Assembly (NCBI GenBank): GCA_020809705.1
Contig: CP085828.1
Span: 4,030,001-4,094,000, forward strand
DNA: 64,000 nucleotides
Source of the DNA: Calonectria ilicicola
Lineage: Eukaryota > Ascomycota > Sordariomycetes > Hypocreales > Nectriaceae
Direction of reading: 5' to 3'
Within the stretch, counting starts at the first letter, position 1; every line of letters starts with the position of its first letter. The position numbers and the translations under genes are program-made. Under the pieces are notes generated by a model. That model saw only the letters and a list, made by a program, of their open reading frames with translations. It was not told where the DNA came from and did no database searches. Positions 47,665 to 58,554 of the stretch are shown piece by piece.

Positions 47665-50600
47665 TTAAGATGAACCACCACGACCACCGACTCCCCACTG
47701 TGCCTGGGCCTCTGCAATGCCAGCTGCGATAGCTGGCAGCTCGCGTCCTCGGCCAGTTGGCCAAGGCATAAACTTAATCTCAGCCAAGAAGCGCAGATAT
47801 CTTCCGATATCCTCACGGGTGACACCCTCACCCGCACTGTCATCGACGCCAGTCCAGCGGTCAGCATCGGCCTTGAGCACGGCCACCGCATTTCTGTCGT
47901 CCAGTTCAGGGGCACGTGTCGTCGAAGGCAGGTTTGAAGTGGCCATGTGGAACAGTGGCATAAGTGCGCTCTGCTCCTGATCCTTCTCAACGGCACCAGC
48001 CGACACGAACTCCTCGAGGCGTGTCTTCCACTCGTCGTAGTCTACCTCAGGAACATCATAGCCGTAGTAGTTCAATGTTGAGAGGAATTCATTCATGCGA
48101 AGTCGTGGGTGGGCCGTGCCGTGTACGACCCTGACGCCGGGGAATGCATTGAGAGCCGAAGCAATGACAATCTTGGCAACGTGGTCAACAGGGAGAGCAT
48201 TCACTGAGTTGACGATACGTGGTCTTGATCCCAACTGAACGCAACCCTTGCAGAATCTAATCAAGAAGTCATCGGTATTAGAAACACCGTTGTTGCGGCT
48301 ACCGAGAATGTATCCAGGTCGGACAACAGCGCCTCGGAGTCCACGCTTTCCGGCTTCTCGGATGAGCTGCTCAGATACCTTGGAACTGTTAGTTTCATGC
48401 ATATTTTGTGGAAGAAAATTCAACATACCCATTTAGTCTGGCCATAACCAGTGCCGAGGCCAACGCGACTGCCCTCCATATCGTCTTCCTCAAGCACTGC
48501 TCCACGACCGGTGGCAGTTTGCTCGTCGGAAAGGTTGACGTAGTAGTCAGTATCCAAAGTCGACGTTGATGAGACGAAAGAGAATAGCTTAGGCTTTCCC
48601 TCGTTGCAAAGCTTCAAGACGTCGATAGTGGATAGGACGTTGCTGCGCATCATCTGCTCATAGCTAGCAATCCAATGAACATATGCTCCATTGTGGACAA
48701 TTACATCCGCTGTGTCTGCAATTTGCTTCCAGCTGGCATCGTCAAGGCCAAGACGGGGCTTGGCAAGGTCACCAAGCACGCAAGAAACCCTGCCAGCCCA
48801 CTCTTCTTGCCATAAGCCATAGCCCTTGAGAGACCTTGTCAGACGATCCTTGGCGAAAGTAAGGTCTTTGGCTCCACGGATGTGGGCGATGAGCTTGGTG
48901 TTCTCTCTGCTCAGAATTTCCTTAACCAAATAGGCACCCAAGAAACCAGTAGCACCAGTGAGGAAGAATGTGGCACCAGTCTTGGGGCTTAGGGCATCAG
49001 GATCTGCGCTCTGGTACTTGGCGTCGAGTGTGTTGATCAGCTCATCATATGACTTGCTATAAGCAGCCCCGGCGGCCTTGTCGACGGTAACGGCCTGGCC
49101 ACTGCGTAGGCGGTCCACCTGAGCGCTCAGATCTCCAAGAGTGGGGTTTGCATAAAGAACACCGATGGTGATGTTGGCACCCAAAGCTTTGCGGATATCG
49201 AGTAGAAGCTGCTGAGCCAGCAGACTGTGTCCACCACAGTCGAAGAAGTTGGATTCAGGCCTAGGTTTTGTCAGTTTCTTTCCGTTACAAATGATTGATT
49301 GCTCGGGTTCATCACATACTTGAGAGTCTTGGCGTTGAGACCAGCAATCAGAGTCGACCACTGCTGGGAAATGGTCTTTTCCGTCTCGGACAGAGTCTCC
49401 CAGCTCTTTACATCCTCCTCTGAAGCGTCCTCCATCATCAAAGCAGCATCAGGGAAGGGGAGGTTGGCAGAGTCAACCTTGCCGTTGGGGTTAAGAGGCA
49501 GCTTCTGAAGCATGATGTAGATAGAGGGCACTGAATGAGCGGGCAAGCGGGTCTTGAGGTGGTCTCGCACCACGGCCTGCATGGGACGGAACCTCTTGAG
49601 GTAGACCACAGTAGGTCCCATCTCAACACCCTCATCTTCGATATCCTCCTGATTATTGGCTTCCAACCACTTCTTCCACTCAGAAATCTCGGGAACAATG
49701 TAACTAACAAGCTGGGGCTCTTCGTTACGATCTCGTCGAACCAGGGTCTTCAGATCGCGGATCAAGGGGCTGCCACTCAGGTTGGCATCGATTTCGTTAA
49801 GCTCAATACGGAAACCGCGAATCTTGACCTGAGAGTCGATACGACCGGACACACGCACGGCTCCCGAGGGGAGGTACTGGCCAAGATCACCGGTTCTGTA
49901 TAGACGATCACGCACGCCAAAAAAGTGGCGGCGCCAGGGTTCGCCCTTGTCATTGGCCTTATCGGCTTCCACCCACTTGGCATTATCAACGAACCAGTTG
50001 TCAATAAACTTCTCCTTGTTCTTCTCAGGATCACTCAGGTAACCCTCGGCCAAACCAGCAGCTCTAATGTATAGCTCGCCAACCTCGCCAACGCCGCACA
50101 TCTTGGTGCGGTCTTCCTGCGAAACGACGAGAACTTGAACGTCCTGCATACCCCAACCAGCAGGAACAGTGTCTCCAAGCGAGTCGAGGGCTGTGGGGTC
50201 TTCCACAGCGGGGCGAACCTCGAAGTAGGACACGGCTCGGCTGGTCTCGGTGGTACCGTACATGTTGATGATGGCGCAGTTGACTCCCAATTGGCGGAGT
50301 GTCTTGCAATCACGTGTAGTCAGGACGTCGCCAACGAAGAAGACGCTCTTCAGTGAGGGGAACTTGGCGGTTGCGCCACCGACAAGAATCTGACCCATGG
50401 CGGGGGTGAGATGAGTTACTGTTGGTGACCATGCACTCATCCATTCGCTCAGTTTCTCGTGCTGGATGTCCTCCTTGGCGGGCACCAGGAGGTGAGCCCC
50501 TAAGAAAAGAGGAGTCATAATGTCTAGGGTTGATGTTAGTGTGGACAGTAAACCTAGCAATGGCGATGAAGATTACCTCTCTGGATAGGATCATGGGCGA

Positions 50601-51580
50601 TGCCGGAGAGACAGGCGAAAACACTCTCGGATGAGAGGTTGAAACGCTCTGCCATCCAAGGGAAGTACCTTGCCAAGCTGTAATGTCGTCCTAGCACACC
50701 CTTGGGCCTTCCTTCGGAACCGGAGGTGAAACTAAGGGTAGGGTTGGAGTCGGGACCGACGAGGACATCGGGGGGTGTTGAGGCCTTGGCTCGTACGCTC
50801 TCGAAGATGTCTACGCCGTCCTTGGCGCCACCGGTGAGCAGGCCGGCATCGCTAAAACGGAGCTCTGGGATCTGGGTCTTGAGGGATAGCTCCTCATCGA
50901 CGTACTTTTGCACCAAGGGAGCAAGGGGACTGGTTGCGCGTTATTAGCAAAAAGGAACCATACTAGAGCTGGAGTCTTGGCTAAGAAAAGGTTCAAATGC
51001 AACAATCACTTACCCATTCTCGTCTGTGGTCCTGCCAATGGAAATCATGGCCTTGGGCTGAGAAACCTCAAGGTAGACTTCTATAGTTAGCCAAATTGCA
51101 CCAGAGAGAGGATATAGGTGAGCACATACTCTGCTGCCTCTGAGGTGGGTAGAGAGGGTCAAGCACCGTTACTGTAGCTCCAGCAGCCTAATGATGTCAG
51201 TGAGCTTGTCACATCGGGGCGAGATGTAGCAAGACGCACCAAGACGCCCATAAAGGCGGTAACAAGTTCTGCTGTTCTGTTGGCAAAGATCATGACAACA
51301 TCTCCGTTGGTGATGCCTGCATCATGCAGGTGGTTGGCGATTGTGTTGGTGGCCTCGTCGATCTGGCGGTAGGTGAAGGTCCTGGTTGGTGATCTTGTTC
51401 AAGTGTCAGCAAATTGAGTTGATAGGGCGTCGCACGGAGGATGTCATACGTCGAACTCTTGGTCTCGGTCACGCAAGGCCTGTCGGGATGGGCCAGGGCA
51501 TTCTTGTGGAATATCTCGTGGATCGCGCCGGCGTAGCCCGCCCAATCAAGGTCTGAAGTCGGATCCGGTAATTCGGTCAT
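47665..51580 (-). CDS. lys2: L-2-aminoadipate reductase, Lys2 type (A-T-R)
   Basis: Eight exons fit in phase: 51580..51450, 51381..51240, 51187..51130, 51080..51014, 50929..50577, 50523..49320, 49260..48429 and 48378..47665; 1166 residues. The enzyme reduces aminoadipate to its semialdehyde with ATP and NADPH in fungal lysine synthesis. The adenylation domain has [10 protein letters not shown] at 201-210, [14 protein letters not shown] and [13 protein letters not shown]. The carrier domain has [10 protein letters not shown] with the phosphopantetheine serine near 664. The reductase domain has [16 protein letters not shown] near 753 and [10 protein letters not shown] with the catalytic Tyr-x3-Lys. 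For the last intron I chose the acceptor CCAAG at 48379 because it restores TKWVSEQLI; the nearer ACAG would give a stop. It depends on a phosphopantetheinyl transferase not seen here. A Gcn4/CPC1-type site lies upstream. Confidence 0.92.
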
Positions 51581-53556
51581 GATGTCGTCAATGGGGAAGG
51601 AGAGGGGATAAAGAAGGGAGTAAGGAAAAAGGAATTGGCGACGGGAGGGATTGAGTCTTGTATGTACGTCAATTGAACATCGTCATGTTAAATTTCTGCC
51701 ATTGACTCACTCCGACTTTCGGGAGGGGGAGGGGCAGTTGGAAGGCGGTCAAAATGGGTCAATCATGGCGTGACCCCACCACAGCACTCCACCTCCCTCC
51801 ACCTCCCTGCTCCCGCTATGGGGTTAATCGTGGCTGATGACGGTTGGGCTGTGAGCCATTGGCCCGATTCCCCCAGAGCAGCCCCCTGGAACAACCCCTA
51901 GAACAGCCCCCACTGACGCCCGGAACCAGCCCGTGTCGTGTCGGTACAGCCGACCCCGCCACCTGCAGAGCGGCACGGCACAAGAGGAGTGCCTCAGAAG
52001 CGTCTGAATCTCTGCCGTCTTTTCTACCCAATAAAGAATAGCTATGATGCGCTGAGAGCATCGGCTAGGCCTTGTCCCGTCATTTCTGGTGGAGAGTTGA
52101 CTGACGTGCCGACCTTTAGTCTGGCGTGGCACGGCACAAAGTATAATTGCTTTTTTCGCTCCCCCCTGCTCCAAGCCAGCCAAACGCTGCTAAATGCCTC
52201 TGCTCTTTTTTTTTTTCTTGATGGCGTTCTTTTGGCCGTTCTTGGATCCTTCTACTTACCCTGTAGACCAAATCCCCCCCAACCCGTTCCGTTCCATCCG
52301 ATGTGTCGGTGTGAATGTCGCTGGTTCTCGCATGCACGGCATGTTCCAACACTTCTTTGTTGTTATGTCATTTTTTTTAAATTCCGGTTTTGTGCAACAA
52401 ATTATGTATTCTCTGACTAAACATGCTACCTAGTGTTGCAAACAGAGTATCGGAGTCATTGGTGTCATACTTTTGTGACGAGATGTGCATCTAACACCGA
52501 ATATTTGCATTAGTGCATTGCTGAGATTCACTGGCCGAGGCTACCAAATCACGCCGACTCCGAGGAAATCATGGTCCGGTTTCAAAAGTTCTCAATGGTT
52601 ACAATCGACGAGTGTGATTCCAAGGCATCTTTGCTCATCACCGTCATGTCTTAGCGATCTGAAAATCTTTGTTTTCAAGACTTCGTTGCCTTGGCTGAGT
52701 GACCAGACTATTACGAAACCCTGTGTAATTCTACGGCCCGCATTGCGTCCCGCCGTCACAAACAAGAGGAATTGAAAGATTTATCACGCGTGACCACGAA
52801 AAGTCCAAGTTGTAGATGACACGATTTACTCCGGTATCCTGTACAAAATTTCTCCATCAAAATATTGTGTCACAATAGTAGGTGATATTCTCGGTTTGCA
52901 AAGGGGTTTCCAGAACATCCAGAGTACCTAAGCAGCGCTTGTAAATGATATATTGTTGACTGACCAGCGCGGTTGTCATCATGATCGCTTGTTAAAAAAA
53001 AATAAAGTCGCAAGTCTTAGATATCATGAGCATTCGTATTGATTGTGGCTGAGGGATCCGAATAAAAAATAAGAGAGACCGCCTGGTCACTCGCGCCATT
53101 TTGTCACAGACTAATCATTGGCCTTACTAATTTCCAGTATTATATGCAGTTCGCGTTTGGAATGCCCCAACGGCTCAAAAGTGCATTATTTGAACTGTAA
53201 AGTGATTGGATTGTGAGATAATGAATGAGATGATCACGTAAAATCAGTTGAACTCTGCACATCCTGGGTCGTATCACAACCAGATGAGTTGGTGACGTGA
53301 CCACAATTGACCGAAGCAGAGGTTGAGGAACCGAAGTTATTGGTATCAACGAAAACAATGTTCATGCCTTGATGCATTTTATAATTCACATAAATTAGCC
53401 AGATAGGCTCGCAGATTGTGGATTTCCTTTCCAATATAAATTACACGAAGAACTTGTTGGATCGATTGTCCACTTCCATCCAATTTCGCACCCGTCTTTT
53501 ATAACACACAATTTAAAATTATCAACGCTAAAAGAAAAGAAATAAAATAAAATACA
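51581..53556. other. Intergenic region
   Basis: The left part is the aminoadipate reductase promoter, with a CT/GGGA-rich leader and the Gcn4-type site. No further coding exon is supported: frames at 51816-52775 and 53140-53434 are short or overlapping. T runs occur near 52207 and 52371. Confidence 0.5.
51703..51709. promoter_or_regulatory. Gcn4/CPC1-type site upstream of lys2
   Basis: TGACTCA, the exact palindromic consensus for Gcn4p and its filamentous homologue CPC1/CpcA, lies 123 bp before the aminoadipate reductase ATG. Cross-pathway control of lysine genes by this factor is established in yeasts and moulds, so the position is meaningful. A single 7-mer is still not proof. Confidence 0.6.
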
Positions 53557-53813
53557 ATGCGTACCGTCTCATTTTTTGGTCTTTGCTATGTTCTTGGGAT
53601 AGCATCAGCAGTCCCGGCATCTGTGGCCTTTAGGCCGAGTTTGGTTGTGGTTGAACCACCGAAACCAACCCAACCACCAAGTACAACTGCTTCCTTTGGG
53701 AACCTTTATATGACTCATGTCGGCCCATAAATCGGCATGATAAGATCAAATACGGCGGTCAAACCTATGTTTGCAAATATTGGTGTCCTATTGGGACTTC
53801 AGTGCATTTTTGA
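53557..53813 (+). CDS. Tiny cysteine-containing secreted peptide (intron or frameshift inside)
   Basis: The ATG at 53557 sits in a typical fungal promoter: CCAAT at 53480-53484, TTTATAA at 53498-53504 and an A-rich leader. It opens a signal peptide of about 19 residues (MRTVSFFGLCYVLGIASA). Read through, the frame stops at 53730 after 57 residues. A different frame (stop 53811-53813) carries a peptide-like stretch with four cysteines, including KYGGQTYVCKYWCPIG. A phase-0 intron at 53623-53681 (59 nt, weak GTGGCC donor, CCAAG acceptor, no clear branch site) would join the two as 22 plus 43 residues. The alternative is a one-base frameshift in a decaying gene. I recognise no family; small size, secretion signal and cysteines are features of fungal effectors or antimicrobial peptides, but no function is shown. 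It is below the usual length cut-off for gene finding. Confidence 0.5.
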
Positions 53814-55189
53814 TAATTGCCACAATCCTTGATACGGTAGGATTAGAACAGTAGGGGTCTTAATGATATGTAGTAGGAAGGTTAATGTCTTCTTCTCTAT
53901 CTACCCTAGTAACGGGCTTATATATGCCTTCCAAGGGTGCCTAAGGCACACACTTACAGGGTTCCATATGTGTTGACACCATTTCCGTATCAATCCTGCC
54001 ATCACACAATCACCTGATGAGAGAACGACACAGCAAAAACCAATGAAATAACTTTTTATAAAGGAGTTAATCATAATTGTTCATTTATTTATGCTTCACA
54101 AGGGAGTGAATAATCTACTATGCGAAAAATGGCGACTTGAATCCTACGGATCAAAGATACAAAGGTTCTCTTGCCAGCAAAGCTATATCTGGACGCGAGA
54201 TGACTATACCGCCGGTAGAATAAATTCTCTTGTTTTTAAATAAAATTTAATCAATTGGCCCTGTCCTGAAAAGACACGTGAAGCTGATAACGGACATGAG
54301 TCATTTCCGTAACATTACGACCATTGCTTGCATTATGTGTAAAATTCGGATCCTTCCATTTAGCGTCCTCGCTCTGATATTATTGTTATGAAGTCCTTCA
54401 GCGTTCACTGCGATGTCTGGTATGTATTCCGGCGAGATAAATATAGACGCAATGCTGATCATATCTGTGCTGGATGTGACGACGAAAGAGCTTTGCGACA
54501 CTGTGCCCTGTTGGCTCTTGAGGTAGGAAGACTCTAGGAGCTATTATCGCGTTCATTAGCCCTTCACCTTGATCGAAGTCTGTCATGCTGCCTAGCCAAA
54601 AATATGTAGACACGTCTCATTGCGTTCAATAATTTTCTGTGGTACGTTGGTGCATTCAGTAAGTCCCTGTTTAATCTGAAGGCACCAGTGTGTATCCAAG
54701 CTGATTGCGTCTGCTCCAGTCGCATGGCTCTCTTTTGATACCGACCACGTGAACAACCATTAGTTTTGGAAAATACCTATCCTCTGCCAAGCTGTTCCGT
54801 CTATTTTTTATCTGAGCCTAGTATGGTGTAAGTATTCTCCTTCTCATAATGAGGAATAAGAAAGGCAGTTCGAGCAGATGTCTAATGGCGCAAGGTGCTG
54901 GATCCTGTCCTATTGGCGACATTCTGTCTTTGACCCACAATTACCAACATCGCTAGACGTGCAATCCGAGACAAAACAGCCCTGGCATGACGACCAATTA
55001 CCATCAACAGCACGTTTCAGCCCATATCCTTGATTTTTCTCCTCCCGTCTCCACGTTTATCTCCCATTATCCTAGAGAGGACCTCTAGGATTATCTTCAA
55101 ATATTAAACTATTCTCCTCATTCCTCTCACTTTTCTTTCATCCCCGCAACTGAATCTGTAGAATTACGCGCCTGCGTCATTTTAATATC
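53814..55189. other. Intergenic region
   Basis: Minus-strand frames at 54301-54613 overlap in two registers and might be remains of a short gene, but no family is recognisable. The last ~150 bp form the leader of the 2EXR gene, with CT-rich tracts. Confidence 0.4.
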
Positions 55190-56062
55190 ATGAGCGACAC
55201 GTTTCCGTCCTTCCATAGACTCCCACCCGAGGTTAGGCATAGCATCTGGCGTATCGCTTTTGGCGAAGATTGGGCTTTCGTCGCCCTGAAACAAAATGGC
55301 GAGAGCCTTGAGCTAGTTGGGACTGGCCGGCAGGTTGTGCGGCAGAGCTGCCGCGAGGCGCGCGAGGTGATGAAACTTACCCACACCTATATCAATAGCA
55401 TTGGGTGGATTGACTTTTCTCGTACTCTACTGTATTTCCGCGACAAGGAAGCCAATAAACGGTTGATGCAGCATGCTGACGTCAGTCGAGACATCCTCCT
55501 GCACATCCATCACTTGGTTCTCTCTCCGGCAAACTGGAAACTACTTGATGAGACAGTGGATAGAATCAAACGCTGCTGTACCTCATTGCGCACTTTGGTC
55601 CTCAGTGCACCGTGGCCCGATCCTCCTCCACCCACTATTTACAACTACAGCCTGTCGCGCAGGCCTTACGAAGACTTCAGCGCTTTGTTTCATAGTTCAC
55701 CGGCAGAACTACTTGTGGCTGACTTGGTTGATGCCGTGAGGCTTGGTAAAGCCGCAAATTCGGAATTTTACAAAACCAAACTCAACCAAGCCTTGGAGCT
55801 GGCACCGATCACGGGTCCGTGGGAACGTTCGTGGGGGTGGTATAAAGAAAAGGTCCAGGAAATGGAACAGGCATGCCAAGAGTTTGCGAATACGAAGCCT
55901 ACACTTTCTTTGGTGCGAAAAGAAGAGATTGATCCAAGAACAATGTTCGTCCCATGGGAGGACAAGCTTCACAGATGGATAAGCCACGAAACTGCTAACG
56001 AGAGAAAGAGGCGACTTCGACGTGAAGAGCAAGGTTTCATTTTCTGGCCGGTGCCAGATTGA
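55190..56062 (+). CDS. 2EXR-domain protein
   Basis: Single exon, 290 residues. The N-terminus FPSFHRLPPEVRHSIWRIAF is the 2EXR signature: aromatic lead, L-P-x-E-[IV]-R-x-x-I-W. It is followed by a conserved block around VVRQSCREAREVM and the strand-like IDFSRTLLYF. Such proteins are abundant in filamentous ascomycetes and have no settled biochemical role. The C-terminal third is helical and charged, ending RRLRREEQGFIFWPVPD. The 309 bp after the stop, up to the convergent glutathione transferase gene, show nothing. Confidence 0.82.
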   Translation: MSDTFPSFHRLPPEVRHSIWRIAFGEDWAFVALKQNGESLELVGTGRQVVRQSCREAREVMKLTHTYINSIGWIDFSRTLLYFRDKEANKRLMQHADVSRDILLHIHHLVLSPANWKLLDETVDRIKRCCTSLRTLVLSAPWPDPPPPTIYNYSLSRRPYEDFSALFHSSPAELLVADLVDAVRLGKAANSEFYKTKLNQALELAPITGPWERSWGWYKEKVQEMEQACQEFANTKPTLSLVRKEEIDPRTMFVPWEDKLHRWISHETANERKRRLRREEQGFIFWPVPD

Positions 56063-56371
56063 ACTAGCCGAATCTTTGATAGGATAGGATCCCGGACTCT
56101 TTCAGAATCAAGGCCGTCTTTGTAGTTTGTATTGTATGATGCCATGACTTAAAATGTCAAGGTGTACGTGGTCGAGTTGTTACGATTATTTAAAGCACTA
56201 GGCTTTGACGAGAGGTCTATCATCAATGCATGATATGACTGGTTTTATGACCCTGGAAAGGAATAATTACACGATAATAAGTTACGCAAATGAAGTCCGA
56301 GAATTTATTTATACTGAAATGATGGAGTGATGATATTTCTTGAGTACACGCATGAATTGAATCGATACGAA

Positions 56372-57034
56372 TTAAGACGATTTGGTTGGTGGATCCCTAC
56401 TTAGGATGAGTTCCATAGCAGGGTCGCATGTCTTCATCGCTTTCTGATATGCACCTCTTTGGCCAATTCTCCCGAGATACGCCACAATATTTGGGTACTC
56501 TTCCAAGCTGTAGGGATAGAAATGTCGCATTGTTGTCAGTGGGAACACCACCATAATGTCCGCCACGGTGAATTCTTTGCCAGACAACCACTCGGCACCT
56601 ACAATTCTTTCATTTAGAGCAGTCAAAGACTTCTTGAATCGCCCAATTCCAATCTTCACTGCTATGCTTTCTGCGCCTTCCTTGGTTTGACCCGAGCCCA
56701 ATGCCCGAAGGAGCGCCGGTTGAAAAGTACCATCTACCCAATGCCACCAGTATAGAAAGTCGGGGTACTCTGGGTGTGTGCTCGGCAAATATAATCTTCC
56801 ATTTCCGTACTTATGACAGATATACTCTATGCAGGCACGACTCTCCGCGAGAGTCAGATTGCCGTCCTGGACAACGGGTGCAGCACCCATAAAATGCAAA
56901 GCCTTATATTCCGGCGGTGCAAGGATAGGTGCTCGTTGATATGTTTTCAACTCGTACTCAAGACCCAGTTCTTCACAAAGCCAGGGTATTCGCTCTGATT
57001 GAGAAGTGTGAAGGTGGTGGATGAGAAGAACCAT
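56372..57034 (-). CDS. Glutathione S-transferase (Gtt1-like)
   Basis: Single exon, 220 residues. The N-terminal thioredoxin-like domain (1-80) has HHLHTSQSERIPWLCEELGL, the substrate-side PEYKALHFMGAAPVV with the cis-proline loop, and LAESRACIEYI, where E and S contact glutathione. The all-helical C-terminal domain contains EWLSGKEFTVADIMVVFPL, the usual N-capping box with the Asp. The pattern matches the yeast Gtt1 group, which conjugates glutathione or reduces peroxides, often at membranes. A TATA-like GTTATATACC on the minus strand lies about 85-90 bp before the ATG. Confidence 0.9.
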   Translation of the reverse strand: MVLLIHHLHTSQSERIPWLCEELGLEYELKTYQRAPILAPPEYKALHFMGAAPVVQDGNLTLAESRACIEYICHKYGNGRLYLPSTHPEYPDFLYWWHWVDGTFQPALLRALGSGQTKEGAESIAVKIGIGRFKKSLTALNERIVGAEWLSGKEFTVADIMVVFPLTTMRHFYPYSLEEYPNIVAYLGRIGQRGAYQKAMKTCDPAMELILSRDPPTKSS

Positions 57035-57747
57035 GGTGGAACAGAGGTGACAAAATAAAGCCGAATATAAGATTATGGACTAATGCACCGGGTTTCAAGA
57101 TGAAAAGAAATCCAGGTGGTATATAACCGGGAACTGAGTTCCTTATCACTACCTTTTGATCTTCATATTCGCTCCAAGATAATTTTCCGGTTCAGTTTCC
57201 CAGGCCGAGCTTCCCGGCCTGGTGTGACTCACTATGGGGCCATGAGGTCCTAGCAAGGTGCCGTTATAGTGCCTACAAGGCTTTCAACATGGGAATTTAA
57301 ATCAAGATATAAATCAGACGGCTTGGACCAAATTTATAGTAATAATCGTTATTCACCTAAACTAACGAAATTAGTGTAAAATATCAAATTTCCTACACGA
57401 GGCTTGAACATAATCGAGCTATACTAAATTCTCAGTTTCATCAGATTTTATTTCATACCATTTTAATTAATTAGGATTAAATTATTTGAGTGTCGGAGAC
57501 TGCCTAATTTGTAAACATTAGCCTCACGTCAGATCTACTAGAAATGAAGGCATGTAAATGCAAGTCGATGCTTATGCTGGTTTATGCCCACCTACCAATT
57601 AAATCATCAATTAACAATGCCGCCGTTGCCGTTTAGCCGCGCTTACTGCCTTAGGTCCTAAGGTTATATATCTAGATCATTAGGAGATGCCCGGCGTCCA
57701 TTCCTCGTCATGCTCTTCCCTCCAGCAGGCACCACCCACTATTCATA
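57035..57747. other. Divergent intergenic region, AT-rich centre
   Basis: Separates the glutathione transferase (minus) and sulfotransferase-like (plus) genes. Positions about 57300-57520 are AT-rich. No other gene seen. Confidence 0.55.
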
Positions 57748-58554
57748 ATGCCCAGATTTTTCACCGACACACGTAAGAACCACATAAATGAACTGGTTCC
57801 TCTTTTGGTAATTGGTGCCGGTCTGCCGCGATCTGCGACTTCATCTATACAAGCCGCATTTGAACAACTTGGGTTTGCACCATGTATGCATATGGCAGAT
57901 ATCCTACCATATCCATCCCGCCAACAATTGCTTCTGGATGCCAGTCGAGAAGAAAATGCTGAGCGACGAAAGAAATTATTGCGCAACCTAACGCTGGGAT
58001 ACGTCGGTCTCTGCAATTTCCCAGCACTATTTTTCTTCTCGGATTTGTTGGATATGCACCCTGATGCAACGATAGTGTTGAATGGGCGCTCAAGCTCTGA
58101 AGTTTGGGCGGTGAGCTCTCAGAAAAGCTTCCGTTTCTTTTTCTCGCCGTGGTTCAAGATGACTGGATTTCTTTGGAAAACCGACAGATTATGGTATGCC
58201 CAGAATATGGAGGTAGTAAAATGGGCAAAAAGAAAGTTCGACATCGATGACATCTTGCACGCAGACAGCTACAACAAGTTTCATGAGTTCATACTCAATG
58301 AAGCCAAGATTCGTGAGAAGGATGTTTTGGAATTCAAGCCAGAGGATGGATGGGAACCTCTTTGCAAATTCTTGGAGAAAGATGTCCCAAACAGTCAATT
58401 TCCCAGATTGAACGAAAAAAGGGCATTCGCAATCGTCAAGACCATTTTTATTATGCGAGGGCTCCTTTCGTGGGCATTTGTGATATTTGGAGGCTGGAGC
58501 ATGTGGAAATTTGGATCTCGTCTACTTGAGATGCTCAGAACTCCTGGTGCCTAG
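57748..58554 (+). CDS. Sulfotransferase-like protein (Sulfotransfer_4 type)
   Basis: Single exon, 268 residues. The order of motifs follows the fungal P-loop sulfotransferase-like family. A strand and phosphate loop, LVIGAGLPRSATSSIQAAFE at about 20-39, is followed by the helix LGFAPCMHMADIL. Next come a GYVGLCNFPALFFFSDLLDMHPDA-type block, shared with the family pattern of a V/C-x-F-P segment, and the second phosphate-binding region IVLNGRSSSEVW. In most members the loops read GxxRTGTTS and xVRDxxxW, so this copy is altered at both. A hydrophobic segment near 235-258 (MRGLLSWAFVIFGGWSMW) suggests membrane attachment. Whether it transfers sulfate from PAPS is uncertain. Confidence 0.78.
   Translation: MPRFFTDTRKNHINELVPLLVIGAGLPRSATSSIQAAFEQLGFAPCMHMADILPYPSRQQLLLDASREENAERRKKLLRNLTLGYVGLCNFPALFFFSDLLDMHPDATIVLNGRSSSEVWAVSSQKSFRFFFSPWFKMTGFLWKTDRLWYAQNMEVVKWAKRKFDIDDILHADSYNKFHEFILNEAKIREKDVLEFKPEDGWEPLCKFLEKDVPNSQFPRLNEKRAFAIVKTIFIMRGLLSWAFVIFGGWSMWKFGSRLLEMLRTPGA

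Noticed and set aside
54301..54613. Two overlapping minus-strand frames that could be one frameshifted gene
   Set aside because: Neither half resembles a known family and no splice solution joins them convincingly.
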